Shown here: in pieces, positions 32,067-41,566 of the stretch
Position numbering within the stretch: position 1 is the stretch's first letter
How the letters are laid out: every line of letters starts with the position of its first letter
Origin: Lachnospiraceae bacterium
GTDB taxonomy: Bacteria > Bacillota > Clostridia > Lachnospirales > Lachnospiraceae
Assembly (NCBI GenBank): GCA_016297945.1
Contig: JAEDFR010000006.1
Span: 1 to 58,819, forward strand
DNA: 58,819 nt
Direction: 5' to 3'
Notes under the pieces: generated by a model
The model's input: the letters and a program-made list of their open reading frames with translations, nothing else
The model's database searches: none
What the model was told of the DNA's origin: nothing
Position numbers and translations under genes: made by a program

Positions 32067-33060
32067 CTGTCTTTATCCTTTGTTCCTGAATTAAATGACA
32101 TAAAATGCCGCATATAGCACTTTCAACTTTTTCAGGGCTGTTTTCGGCTTTTGTCATCAGCGCATTGGGTACAATCCAGATATTATCATCATCTATATAA
32201 GTTTTTTCCAAATCCGAAGCAAGACGAAAAACCATGGTTTTTTCCGCGTATGCCCATCTCTGAACGAAAGCACCATTTTCATCAGGTACAGCTTCTTCTT
32301 CCACATTACTGCCCGGATAGGAAGGTTCCACAATTAAAACCGGAATATCTCCATACTGCGATTTTATCTTGGGTACCAATGTCGTAATCTGTTCCATTGT
32401 TGCATCAAGATCAGAATAAGTCTCGTATGCGGAAGGAAAAACGAAAACTACATTTGAATCATTTTCTGTCTCGTTGTTTTTCCCATGCATGACAGAAATC
32501 TGTTTTATTTTATCCGGCAATTCTTCATCATTTTCACAAAATACAACCGGTGAGACCATATCAAGAATTGCACTGTCGCGTTCTGTTCCTGAAGCATCCC
32601 GCACAACATGAAGCATAGTTGTCTTTGATGCCAGTTCATTTAACTGAAGATCATAAATCCGAAAGGTCACTTCATAATCACCCGGAACGGATTTTGCCGG
32701 AATCTCAAATCGATCATTGCGGCTGTTACCAATGGGTGCATCCCAGTAAAACGCATAGCTGTTCAGATTAATACCATAAACAACCGAGCTGTTATAGATA
32801 TCTGTTCCCTGCGATTCACAAACATAGATATCATCCGGAAGATAAATACGAAGTAAGGGTTTATCTGCTTTTTCCATAAGACTTTCGCTCATATTTTGCA
32901 TCTGCTTACTCTGATCGTCCACAGCATTTTGCAGGCTTTGAACCTGTTCTTTCAGTTCTGCATTATCACTTTGCAGGAATTTTATGAAAAAAGCCTCTGT
33001 TACACAGCATATTACCAGTAAAACGGACAAAATTACTGTAAATATTCTTTTCTTAATCAT
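32059..33060 (-). CDS. Signal-anchored extracytoplasmic protein with coiled coil and SGNH-like fold (unknown)
   Basis: 333 residues. A membrane anchor at about 7-28 is followed by a coiled coil (SDNAELKEQVQSLQNAVDDQ to about 65), a beta-rich Ig-like stretch (about 70-155) and an alpha/beta domain (VVFVFPSAYETYSDL, VLIVEPSYPG, NIWIVPNALMTKAENSPEKV). That layout and the C-terminal block recall SGNH-type esterases acting on polymers outside the cell, but the catalytic Gly-Asp-Ser and Asp-x-x-His motifs are not clear. It lies between a GT-C protein and a GT2 with close spacing on both sides, so it belongs to the glycan operon. Confidence 0.6.
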   Translation of the reverse strand: MIKKRIFTVILSVLLVICCVTEAFFIKFLQSDNAELKEQVQSLQNAVDDQSKQMQNMSESLMEKADKPLLRIYLPDDIYVCESQGTDIYNSSVVYGINLNSYAFYWDAPIGNSRNDRFEIPAKSVPGDYEVTFRIYDLQLNELASKTTMLHVVRDASGTERDSAILDMVSPVVFCENDEELPDKIKQISVMHGKNNETENDSNVVFVFPSAYETYSDLDATMEQITTLVPKIKSQYGDIPVLIVEPSYPGSNVEEEAVPDENGAFVQRWAYAEKTMVFRLASDLEKTYIDDDNIWIVPNALMTKAENSPEKVESAICGILCHLIQEQRIKTDE

Positions 33061-33071
33061 ATTTCTACCTC

Positions 33072-35513
33072 TTAATTTCCATATGATTTGAATGCTCTTT
33101 GAAATAAACCTATCTTTTCTATTTTACAACAAATTCCCATAAATAGAAAGACAAGGAATATACAAGTCACAAAAAATATATATTGTCCGGTCTCTGCATA
33201 GCTTTCTTCTTTTTCATCAGACAAAAGAAATAGCAAGGAAGCATCCGTCTTTACAACATCCTGTCCACTCTTAATACTATCCAGACTGCCTCCGGGATAA
33301 GGTGTGTATCCATACATATTGTAGCATACAAACAAAAGGTCTGAATCAGGACTTCCCTCCACCTTTCTGATAAAAATGGCAGAGTCTTTTTCCGGTATAA
33401 CTCTTTCAAAATCATAAATGCCGGCTCCGTTATAGCCACTCTGCGATGCAATAATTTGCTCACATAAATATATTTTTTCTCCGTCCCTGCTGCCAAACAC
33501 AACCTCATAGACCGAATCATTTTCTGCTCCGGTGGGATTTCTCCATTGAATAACCAGATGATTACAAGAGCCGTTCAGACTAAGATTTTGTATCAGTGTT
33601 TCTCCATCATCAACCAAAAGCGGTTCATTTGCCAAAATCTGCGTTGCCAGTGTCTGTGACTGATGAAACGGCATGTTAACAAACGTGGGAAACCGGAAAA
33701 TCCCCCAAATCGTAAATAATAACGCCGCAATGCATGCAGTAGTCCCCAAGCATCTGCTTAACTGATTTTGAATTCCAAAGAATTTAACTTTTCCGGTCTG
33801 TCTCCGCTCTCCGACAGACATTTCCAAACAGCCATCTTCCATACACAGCATTCCGGAAAAACCTAAAAACATCATAATTGGCATAAACGGTACACTATAC
33901 TGCTCTGAGGCCTCCCAAAAAACATAAAACAGGATTGCTCCAAACAGTGTAACCAACAGATAAAATAACTGCTGATAAGTTTTCTTAAAAAAAGAATCCT
34001 GACGGCATGTCATTTTTATAACAGCCACAATGGACATCAAAATCCCCAGAAGCATAAAAAGATAATATCCCTGATGCCACAGAACAAACAGATCTTTATG
34101 ATTTCCAAATAAAGAATCATATAGTTTTCCCGTTCCATATCCATCTGCTAAAAATGTCGTATAGCCATTCATTCCATCGCCAAAGGTTCTGGTAATCTTT
34201 GTACGGACAAGCTTTACATATCCCCCTATGCCCATCTCCTGCAGTTTATCTTTCATACGCTCTTTTACCGCCGTCTGTTTTTCTTCTTTTGTTGAAAAAG
34301 AAGCGGTAAAAGCTTCATCCTCGGCATTATGTCCGCCGGGAGGTGTCAAAGACATCATCACCCAGTGTGTAACAGGGAACGCGGTATCTGTCGTATCTAT
34401 TTTCACAAAATCTTTTAATGCTGCATGGATAAAGGCAAAAGAAAGAATTGCCGCCAGAGCAATCATAACCGTCTTTTTCAAAAGTCTTTTTTTCTCTCTT
34501 TCACCGGTTAGTAAGCGAATGCTTACTAAAATCAGGACAGCTATTGCATAAATGACCGCTGTTGCACGCAGCTCATAACCGGCACCAAGTAAAATACCGG
34601 CCAAAATCCATTTGCAGATGTCTCTTATTGACTGCTTTTGAAACCATTTCTTTTCTATTTTCTCTTTTTGGTTACTATCAGAAAACAGGAGAAAAAGGAA
34701 GCCCATCGTAAAAATCCATGACAGTGTAATGGTATAATAATAGGACACTCCCAGATAGAGAAACGGATTGCAAAACAGAATAAAACGGATGCGACACATT
34801 GCAGCCTTTCTTTCATGTTCTGACTTTATTCGTTTCCCAAAAATCACAGTTTTATGAAATCTTTTTAAAAGAGAAAGAAAAAAGACCAACGATAAATCTA
34901 TCAGAAGTGTATTAAACAGATTGAACAATATAGGTCTGTTTGCAACTGAAATCCCAAGGAAATCCGAAAACCGGACAAGCACTGCCGTCAGAAACACAAA
35001 GAAATTCTGATTCGGATAAATCGACATATAATAAAATGCTTCATCCACAATACTCCCCTGTTCAGCCAGAGAAGCAGCAGCACCAATTACAAATCCACTA
35101 TCCCATTTGTAATAACTGCGAATATAAAACAAAAAGTACGCCTGAAGTGAAAAGAAAAGTATCCACATAAGCAGATTAAAGCATCCAATCGCTTTATCGG
35201 AACACTTATTGAAAATCAATCCCAGAATATGATAAAGCAGGCAAAAAAACAACACGGAAAGTGCAGCTAAAAAAATGCGTTCTGCTATAGTCGCAAATGA
35301 ATGAATAAAGCCGGCATCCGGATAGGACAAAAAACCATGTAAAAACAAATATGAGAGTACGCAAAAAAGAACCGCCATAATTGCAATAATCCCTATCTTT
35401 ATGGCTGATTGTAAAATACTTTTTTGTTTATTTTTTTTCAAAGCTGTTTTATTTATTTGCATTTTGAATGAACCTGTTTTTACTTTTTTGTCCGATGCCT
35501 CTCCAGCGTACAA
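33072..35513 (-). CDS. Large GT-C type polytopic membrane protein, putative glycosyltransferase
   Basis: 813 residues, about 13 membrane segments in the first 600, then an outside domain of about 180 residues and one last segment (YIFFVTCIFLVFLFMGICC). YKWDSGFVIGAAASLAEQGS and IYPNQNFFVFLTAVLVRFSD resemble the loop-1 region of GT-C transferases that use polyprenyl-phosphate sugars. The start is uncertain: TTG 35513 follows AAGGATGG, while ATG 35462 is nearer the first membrane segment but lacks a ribosome site. Ends 11 bp before the next gene. Confidence 0.7.
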   Translation of the reverse strand: MYAGEASDKKVKTGSFKMQINKTALKKNKQKSILQSAIKIGIIAIMAVLFCVLSYLFLHGFLSYPDAGFIHSFATIAERIFLAALSVLFFCLLYHILGLIFNKCSDKAIGCFNLLMWILFFSLQAYFLFYIRSYYKWDSGFVIGAAASLAEQGSIVDEAFYYMSIYPNQNFFVFLTAVLVRFSDFLGISVANRPILFNLFNTLLIDLSLVFFLSLLKRFHKTVIFGKRIKSEHERKAAMCRIRFILFCNPFLYLGVSYYYTITLSWIFTMGFLFLLFSDSNQKEKIEKKWFQKQSIRDICKWILAGILLGAGYELRATAVIYAIAVLILVSIRLLTGEREKKRLLKKTVMIALAAILSFAFIHAALKDFVKIDTTDTAFPVTHWVMMSLTPPGGHNAEDEAFTASFSTKEEKQTAVKERMKDKLQEMGIGGYVKLVRTKITRTFGDGMNGYTTFLADGYGTGKLYDSLFGNHKDLFVLWHQGYYLFMLLGILMSIVAVIKMTCRQDSFFKKTYQQLFYLLVTLFGAILFYVFWEASEQYSVPFMPIMMFLGFSGMLCMEDGCLEMSVGERRQTGKVKFFGIQNQLSRCLGTTACIAALLFTIWGIFRFPTFVNMPFHQSQTLATQILANEPLLVDDGETLIQNLSLNGSCNHLVIQWRNPTGAENDSVYEVVFGSRDGEKIYLCEQIIASQSGYNGAGIYDFERVIPEKDSAIFIRKVEGSPDSDLLFVCYNMYGYTPYPGGSLDSIKSGQDVVKTDASLLFLLSDEKEESYAETGQYIFFVTCIFLVFLFMGICCKIEKIGLFQRAFKSYGN

Positions 35514-35529
35514 ACCGTACCATCCTTGT

Positions 35530-36768
35530 TTATATCTTCGTCTTGTCGTGATTTGCAGAGCTTAGTATTTTGTCATACAATTTCAGATATTCCTGATACC
35601 GTGTATGCTTGTCATATTGTAAAGCCTGATTTCGACAGTCTTTTTGAGAGAAAATACGTTTTTTGTCCAGTACATCACACACAGCCTGTAAAAGTCCGTC
35701 ATAAGAAGCTCTATAAACGACAATACCACTTTTGTCGGAAACCGATTCCCCGCTTCCGCCCGTCCGATAGGTAACCACCGGCGTTCCACATGCCATGGCC
35801 TCCAAATTCGTAGTCGGGAAATTATCCTCCAACGTTGCATTCACAAAAACCGTCGCCTCCTGATAAGCCTTAGCTAACTCTTCCTGTCCATTGGTATGAG
35901 GTGTCAGAATCATTCTATCCCCAAATTCTTTCTTCAATTCTTTGATCTGCTTTTTGTTTACTCCGATCAGATGGATTTTGCAGTTTTGAGGTAAATCTCT
36001 TGCCAGCTTTTTAAAATAATTCAATCCTTTGCGATGTTCCCAGACATTGGCAACTCCCAATACAATAGGATATGGTTGTTTTTCTTTTATATCGGGATCT
36101 CCGGATGGTTTAAAAACATCTAAATCAATTCCATTGTAAATAACCTCAACCGGATATTCTTTTAAAAAGGATTCTGCAAGCTGTTTTTTCAACCACTGAC
36201 TCGGTGTCACGATAGTCAGATTCTGCACACCGCAAAATGCCTTTCTTTTTCTGTTGTAGGAAGCTACCGAGTTATCCTTTAACAAAGCATAAGGATAAAC
36301 CTTGGCATGATGGATACAATTATTACAACCGGTTTTCCACTTATCACAAGCGGCATAATCATAAAATGCACAATGTCCTGTAAAGGGCCAGCAGTCATGT
36401 AATGTCCATACCACGGGAATATTTCTTTTTTTAATGTAAGCAAACAATCGCTCAATCTGAATATAAAATCCATGTATATTCTGCAGATGAATCAAATCCG
36501 GTTTTACTTCATCCACCCATTTTAAAAACTCGGCAGTCACTGCATCGGATCCGAAACCGGCCTGTCCCTGCACAAAATTCTTCATGACATGCAGATAAAA
36601 ATCACCCTTATTGCCTATCAACCGGCCTTTAAAAGAAGAATCCCATGGTTCTCTTCCGATTCCCAGCAGTGCCTCGTTGCCGGATGCCTCTATCTCATGA
36701 TACAAATCTGCCGTTATTCTTCCCACACTTCCACGATTAATAACGGTATTTACCAATAATATTTTCAT
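35530..36768 (-). CDS. Family 4 glycosyltransferase (GT-B)
   Basis: 412 residues. An N-terminal acceptor domain (KILLVNTVINRGSVGRI, then VWTLHDCWPFTGHC and CDKWKTGCNNC, a cysteine-rich segment common to WcaC-like enzymes) is followed by a C-terminal donor domain with WEHRKGLNYF, HLIGVNKKQ and EDNFPTTNLEAMACGTPVVTYR (the EX7E motif). Transfers a sugar from an NDP donor to the growing oligosaccharide. First gene of the minus-strand operon that runs to 24375, divergent from the fucosyltransferase-like gene. Confidence 0.93.
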   Translation of the reverse strand: MKILLVNTVINRGSVGRITADLYHEIEASGNEALLGIGREPWDSSFKGRLIGNKGDFYLHVMKNFVQGQAGFGSDAVTAEFLKWVDEVKPDLIHLQNIHGFYIQIERLFAYIKKRNIPVVWTLHDCWPFTGHCAFYDYAACDKWKTGCNNCIHHAKVYPYALLKDNSVASYNRKRKAFCGVQNLTIVTPSQWLKKQLAESFLKEYPVEVIYNGIDLDVFKPSGDPDIKEKQPYPIVLGVANVWEHRKGLNYFKKLARDLPQNCKIHLIGVNKKQIKELKKEFGDRMILTPHTNGQEELAKAYQEATVFVNATLEDNFPTTNLEAMACGTPVVTYRTGGSGESVSDKSGIVVYRASYDGLLQAVCDVLDKKRIFSQKDCRNQALQYDKHTRYQEYLKLYDKILSSANHDKTKI

Positions 36769-36806
36769 GTATTTATACTCTTTTCATTTCTAATCATCAG
36801 CAAGTC

Positions 36807-36815
36807 TGCTATAAT
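36807..36815 (+). promoter_or_regulatory. Extended -10 promoter of the fucosyltransferase-like gene
   Basis: TGcTATAAT, about 80 bp before the ATG, with a poor -35 (TTTCTA at 36787-36792). Confidence 0.5.
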
Positions 36816-36895
36816 AATATCGTTATCTGTCCGTCTTGCAATCTATTTTCACATGCAAAACAGGCGAAAACAATGCAAACAGAAAGGATATATTT

Positions 36896-37684
36896 ATGTT
36901 AATAATACAACCTGTAGGCGGTTTATGCAACCGCATGCGTTCCATAAACTCCGCTCGCATTCTGGCAAAAAAACGCAATGAGAAGCTTCTTGTCATCTGG
37001 TTTGTCAATGCAGAACTAGGTTGTCCTTTTGAGCGCATTTTTGAACCAACCGATGCTTTTCGGGTAATCAATATCCGTTCTAAATGGGACATCCGAAAAA
37101 TGGCATTGCAGTTAGCTGCCATGGCTTTTGGTTCCTTTGCTGACAATGAGCTTATTCGCAGTCACAAAGGCAATGGTATTCTGGATGAAACATTTGCAGC
37201 ATCGTTAAAAAAACTTACTTATATTGCTACAGAGGAGCATTTTTTTGAGTGTCACGACTACACGCCTTTTGTCCCCGCAAAAGAAATTGCAGATAAAATC
37301 AGAGAAAAACAGAATGAACTCGGTTCTCACGCGGTCGGCGTTCACATCCGTCGCACAGACAACAAACCAGCCATCGGTAAAAGCTCAACCGATGCTTTCT
37401 GTAAATCCATGAACGAAGCACTGAAAGAAGATCCACAGACCATGTTTTATCTTGCAACGGATGATTTATCAGAAGAAGAATATCTCAGAAATCAATTTCC
37501 GGATAAAATCATCTCCAACCGTGAACGCAACTTATCGCGTGACAGCATTTCCGGCATTCAGGATGCAATGCTTGATTTGTACTGTCTTGCTGCTACCACA
37601 AAAATTATTGGCAGTTTTTTTTCATCGTTTACGGATATTGCTGCAGATATGCACCAAATCCCCAAAATAATAGCCGGAGAATAA
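36896..37684 (+). CDS. Fucosyltransferase-like enzyme (HxRRxD motif)
   Basis: 262 residues. IIQPVGGLCNRMRSINSARI at the start and GVHIRRTD (about residues 148-155) match the GDP-fucose binding loop shared by GT11, GT23 and protein O-fucosyltransferase families. DLYCLAATTKIIGSFFSSFTDIA near the end is the corresponding C-terminal block. GDP-fucose could come from the Fcl enzyme at 9469. ATG 36896 follows GAAAGGATATATT; the longer frame from 36836 lacks a site. It is the only plus-strand gene in a long minus-strand run. Its stop codon lies inside the terminator hairpin. Confidence 0.78.
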   Translation: MLIIQPVGGLCNRMRSINSARILAKKRNEKLLVIWFVNAELGCPFERIFEPTDAFRVINIRSKWDIRKMALQLAAMAFGSFADNELIRSHKGNGILDETFAASLKKLTYIATEEHFFECHDYTPFVPAKEIADKIREKQNELGSHAVGVHIRRTDNKPAIGKSSTDAFCKSMNEALKEDPQTMFYLATDDLSEEEYLRNQFPDKIISNRERNLSRDSISGIQDAMLDLYCLAATTKIIGSFFSSFTDIAADMHQIPKIIAGE

Positions 37685-37693
37685 TCTCCGGCT
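37672..37693 (+). terminator. Terminator hairpin overlapping the stop codon
   Basis: AGCCGGAGA (37672-37680) pairs with TCTCCGGCT (37685-37693) around ATAA, which includes the stop codon. It is followed by TAATTTCTGTTT. Confidence 0.7.
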
Positions 37694-37734
37694 TAATTTC
37701 TGTTTAGATTATTTCTGTATAGTTTTTATTTTTA

Positions 37735-37806
37735 GGGTGACTGCCATCCCGCAAAGATTGCGAACTATGTGAGAAACGTGGCAGAGCGTCTGCATAATCG
37801 GTCTAC
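37735..37806 (+). repeat. 72-bp dispersed block, copy A
   Basis: Matches 58692-58763 (reverse complement) at about 65 of 72 positions with no gaps. The shared frame reads HPAKIANYVR, two variable residues, AERL. A TAG stop precedes it directly, so this copy has no start. Confidence 0.7.
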
Positions 37807-37825
37807 AACCCCATATATCGCACTT

Positions 37826-37873
37826 ACAGCACCTCTTTTTCGAAAACACAAATCCGAAAAGGGTGTTTGCTGT
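37826..37873. terminator. Imperfect hairpin between convergent genes
   Basis: ACAGCACCTCTTTTTCG pairs with CGAAAAGGGTGTTTGCTGT with a small bulge. Only a short T run follows, on the plus strand. Confidence 0.4.
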
Positions 37874-37889
37874 TTTGAATGATTTACGG

Positions 37890-40511
37890 TCATTTTTCTC
37901 TGATCTTTACAGCAACATAATCACCCCGTTTGGCGATTATTTCCATTTCCGTGTCAGAGTTTTTCTCTTCCTTTTTGTACAAGTCATTCTTATAAAAATC
38001 ATACAATTCAGGCGTTGTAAAAAGAATATGCGAATCAGTTGTCGTATCAGCGGTCAGATATTTTTCAAACATACCGTCAGCCCCACCGTCATCACAAATA
38101 AAATCGCCATATGCTTCTGCTACAAAAACGTCCTGCTGTGCCCATTTTTCTTCAACCGGATGATTGGAATCATCCGTTGGAAGCGCCCGGTATACCATCG
38201 TATGAGTATTCTCCGAAGCCTGATTTGCAGCTACATCCTGTATCAGAAGTTGAAAATCATTGGTCATATAACCGTCCGTTCCATACGTTTCAAATGTTTG
38301 AAACAGTGAATAGCTAAAATAAAACGCGGTAATAACCGTTGCTGCCCCCATTCCGAATTGAAGCATTAACGGTATCTTCTTCTTTTCACAAACCACTCCT
38401 GTGGCTATTGCCGCAGCAATCAACAAAGCAGTTATCACCGGATACTGATACCATAACAGTTTTGTTCTGACGACAGAGAAAGCTAAAAAAGGGAGTAAAA
38501 TCCACAAAGCGATTCCCATCACATCCCGATGAAACAGACATCCTGTTATGGATTGCAATAGTGTGATTTTAGATTCTTTCCTATCTTCTGCTACTTTTAC
38601 AACGAATAAAATGATGACAGCAAGAATGAGCAAACACAAAGTCGCCCGGTATACGGTCAATGTATGGGTCATATTACCGATATAATATGAGAAATAATAA
38701 GAAAATCCGGCTTCATTGCTTCCAAAGCCACTCTTGGATCTTCCCATTACATCCGTAAGCCACATTTCTTTTAAAAATGCGGTGCCGTCCACACAAATTC
38801 TGCCAAGAATCCACAAACTAAGCGGAATGGCGAAAGAAGTAAAAAACTTCAGATATTCTTTAGGCTTTATTCTTTTTAGTTCGCCGGTCAATAATAAATA
38901 CAATCCACCAATTGCCACAATCACACCGGCATGAAAACTCTTTGTCAAAAACGCCAGAGCAAAGAACAAACCACACCAATACAAATTCCGATGATTTTCC
39001 CGAATCTGAAGCATGCAGAGCATGGCAAGTGAAAAGAACAGAACATATAAGCTGTCCGCATCTCCCGCCCGCACCATATGTGCAATAAAAGGGGTTGTGT
39101 TAGCGGCCAGCAACATCAGACTAAACAAAGCCGGCAGTCTTCCATAACGCTTTTTTATAAAACGGGCAACTACAAAAGCCAGTATCAGATAACACAAAAC
39201 CGATGCCAAACGAAGACTAAATACCGTTTTGCCAAACAAAATCATGGAAAGCATGATACTCCACATACTAAGCGGTGGTTTTAAATTGTAATAATCAGTT
39301 TCATAACGATATGTGCTTTCCACGAGATTCCCCTGCTTTAACATCTCATAAGCATTCACACCGTGCCTTGCTTCATCCCAGGGATCTACATATTTTATAT
39401 CCAACTTATAAAAGCAAAGAAACGTCAGCCATGCAAACAGGAAAATGCACAGAATTTGAAATATCCTCTCCTTATAATCCCGATCTATGTTGGTTACCAG
39501 CCGGTATAGAGGTGCAGAAAGAGAAAACAACAGATATCCCGGTCGTTTTTCATTTTTCCACTCCTGATATACATATTGCTTTAATCGCTTTGCAGCATCC
39601 CTTTCCATGGGAAGCTCATCTCTCAACGGATAATAGTAATGAATTGCAGCATCAGCTCTTGCTCGTTTGGCGCAGGCAATCTGCCCCTGCAAAAAATCAA
39701 TCTCCGATATTCCATTCGCAGTCGATATCTGCTCAGTTATTTCTTCCGATTTCTTGCTTTTCTGCATCGTCTGTATTTTATTTTCAAAATATGCAATTCT
39801 ACCATCCAGAGCATCCATCCACTGAAGTCTTTTGATATTGAATTTTGCCCTGGTGATACTATCCGGAGCAGAAAAATACCCATAAAGCGGCTTATGAAGA
39901 TAGACCCCCTTCTTTGCACGGTCATATATCTTGTAGGTGGTTGCTTCATCTTCGTGGATTTTTCCCTTCGGAAATCGAATGCCATCCCACAAGGAAGCTT
40001 TGTAAATCTTGTTCCAGGCAACAATAAAATAAGTGGCATCTTTGTGATTCGCATCGTAGAGATTGGAAAGAAGTTCCTGCCTGTCACAGACTTCTTCCCT
40101 GCCATCCGATTTTGCAAAGATACTTTCATCATATTCTGTACTGTCCGTAACGGCATAAGAACACATCGAAACATCCGCATTATGCCTGTTTAGGCAGTTA
40201 AGCAAAGTTTCTACGCAATCAGGTGCAATATAATCATCGCTGTCCACAAACATAATATAATCACCGTGGGCAACATCCAGACCTGCATTGCGCGCATCGG
40301 ACAAGCCGCCGTTTTCTTTGTGAATGACCACTATTCGATTGTCTGCTTTTGCGTAATCGTCACATATTCTGCCGCACTGATCCTTTGACCCATCATCTAC
40401 CAGAATAATCTCCAGATTTTGATGGGATTGATTCCGAATCGAATCCACAGCGCGTTTCAAATATGGTTCCACCATATATATTGGAACAATTACGGAAACA
40501 CATTGATTCAT
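37890..40511 (-). CDS. Fusion of GT2 glycosyltransferase with GT39/ArnT-like membrane glycosyltransferase
   Basis: 873 residues. Residues 1-330 are an EpsJ-like GT2 domain (VSVIVPIYMVEPYLKRAVDS, IILVDDGSKDQ, KENGGLSDARNAGL, MFVDSDDYI, KIHEDEATTYK). Residues 345 to about 740 are a GT-C domain with about 11 membrane segments and the ArnT/PMT motifs DPWDEARHGVNAYEML (loop-1 acidic pair), NLKPPLSMW and MVRAGDADSLYVLFF. A soluble outside tail of about 130 residues follows. The two halves would work on opposite faces of the membrane. No stop or frameshift interrupts the join, so it is a genuine single ORF. The sugar donors are unknown. Confidence 0.88.
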   Translation of the reverse strand: MNQCVSVIVPIYMVEPYLKRAVDSIRNQSHQNLEIILVDDGSKDQCGRICDDYAKADNRIVVIHKENGGLSDARNAGLDVAHGDYIMFVDSDDYIAPDCVETLLNCLNRHNADVSMCSYAVTDSTEYDESIFAKSDGREEVCDRQELLSNLYDANHKDATYFIVAWNKIYKASLWDGIRFPKGKIHEDEATTYKIYDRAKKGVYLHKPLYGYFSAPDSITRAKFNIKRLQWMDALDGRIAYFENKIQTMQKSKKSEEITEQISTANGISEIDFLQGQIACAKRARADAAIHYYYPLRDELPMERDAAKRLKQYVYQEWKNEKRPGYLLFSLSAPLYRLVTNIDRDYKERIFQILCIFLFAWLTFLCFYKLDIKYVDPWDEARHGVNAYEMLKQGNLVESTYRYETDYYNLKPPLSMWSIMLSMILFGKTVFSLRLASVLCYLILAFVVARFIKKRYGRLPALFSLMLLAANTTPFIAHMVRAGDADSLYVLFFSLAMLCMLQIRENHRNLYWCGLFFALAFLTKSFHAGVIVAIGGLYLLLTGELKRIKPKEYLKFFTSFAIPLSLWILGRICVDGTAFLKEMWLTDVMGRSKSGFGSNEAGFSYYFSYYIGNMTHTLTVYRATLCLLILAVIILFVVKVAEDRKESKITLLQSITGCLFHRDVMGIALWILLPFLAFSVVRTKLLWYQYPVITALLIAAAIATGVVCEKKKIPLMLQFGMGAATVITAFYFSYSLFQTFETYGTDGYMTNDFQLLIQDVAANQASENTHTMVYRALPTDDSNHPVEEKWAQQDVFVAEAYGDFICDDGGADGMFEKYLTADTTTDSHILFTTPELYDFYKNDLYKKEEKNSDTEMEIIAKRGDYVAVKIREK

Positions 40512-40542
40512 AAATACCTCTTTTATTTATTTTCCATCTGTT

Positions 40543-41553
40543 CTATCCACGCTTTTTCAACAGCTTTACCACAATTCCCCGAATAACAATCAAAAAGTAT
40601 ACCATAGTAGTACAGTTTTTCTTGTGGAAGTGATATATGATTTTGTAATCTATCTGTTCCAATGATATCTTTTTATGAGCAACATCCAGTGATTTCAACG
40701 CCTCTTCATAAACATGAATCATCTCCGTCTTTTTCTGTCTGCTCATCTCTCGATCATATGCCAGCCCTTCCAGATCATCCAGAAACTCCATCACAACCTT
40801 GGTTGCCGGTATATCTCCATCCGAAATAGAAAGCGTCTTAAAAAAGTGAGAGCTTTCTTCATAGAGACGGAATGCAATCGGTATCTTATCCATCCTCTTT
40901 TTGGTCGATAATGTGGTCCCTCTGTCATCCTGAATATAATTACATACCGGAGCCGTTATGCTTACGCATTTTTTACACTGCAAAATGTAAGCCTGATTGA
41001 ACAACAGATCTTCTCCCAGATTTAAATCCGTAGGAAATGGTTTCTGTATCAGTTCTTTTTTATACAACTTATTCCAGGGCATATTTAAAAAGCCCTTTTT
41101 ATATATATCCAGAAATTCTTTTTCATCCTTTTGTGACATGGAAGCAAACTCAAAGCATCCTGTCTTTGGCAGCTTTATAATATCTCTTCCAAAATATAAA
41201 TGATGATAGCCTGCAATAACCAAATCTGCATCCGTTGCCTGCATTGCCTGCAACAGAATATCATTGGAATCCGGATCAATATAGTCATCACTGTCCACAA
41301 ACCGGATATATTCACCTCTGGCCTCTGCAATACCACGGTTCCGTGCTTTGGATACTCCCTGGTTTTCCTGATGAATAACCCGGATACGTGAATCGGTTTC
41401 TGCCAGCTGTTCACACAATACTCCGGAATTATCCGGCGGGCCGTCCACAATTAAAAGAATTTCAAAATCCTTATATGTTTGTGCCAAAAGACTATCTACA
41501 CACCGCTGTAATGTTTTTTCACTTTTATAAACCGGAACAATGACACTTATCAT
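40543..41553 (-). CDS. EpsJ-like family 2 glycosyltransferase
   Basis: 336 residues. ISVIVPVYKSEKTLQRCVDS, ILLIVDGPPDNSG (VDG in place of the common DDG), HQENQGVSKARNRGI, RFVDSDDYIDPDS, NMPWNKLYKKELI and LGEDLLFNQAYI. ATG 41553 is chosen because GAGAGAAAG lies just upstream and the GT2 fold starts there; an ATG at 41574 overlaps the upstream gene. It is close in sequence layout to the GT2 half of the next gene. Confidence 0.92.
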   Translation of the reverse strand: MISVIVPVYKSEKTLQRCVDSLLAQTYKDFEILLIVDGPPDNSGVLCEQLAETDSRIRVIHQENQGVSKARNRGIAEARGEYIRFVDSDDYIDPDSNDILLQAMQATDADLVIAGYHHLYFGRDIIKLPKTGCFEFASMSQKDEKEFLDIYKKGFLNMPWNKLYKKELIQKPFPTDLNLGEDLLFNQAYILQCKKCVSITAPVCNYIQDDRGTTLSTKKRMDKIPIAFRLYEESSHFFKTLSISDGDIPATKVVMEFLDDLEGLAYDREMSRQKKTEMIHVYEEALKSLDVAHKKISLEQIDYKIIYHFHKKNCTTMVYFLIVIRGIVVKLLKKRG

Positions 41554-41566
41554 AGCTTTCTCTCTT

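Noticed and set aside
39275..40193. Two plus-strand frames of about 185 codons
   Set aside because: Opposite the GT2/GT-C fusion gene and without start signals or recognisable motifs.
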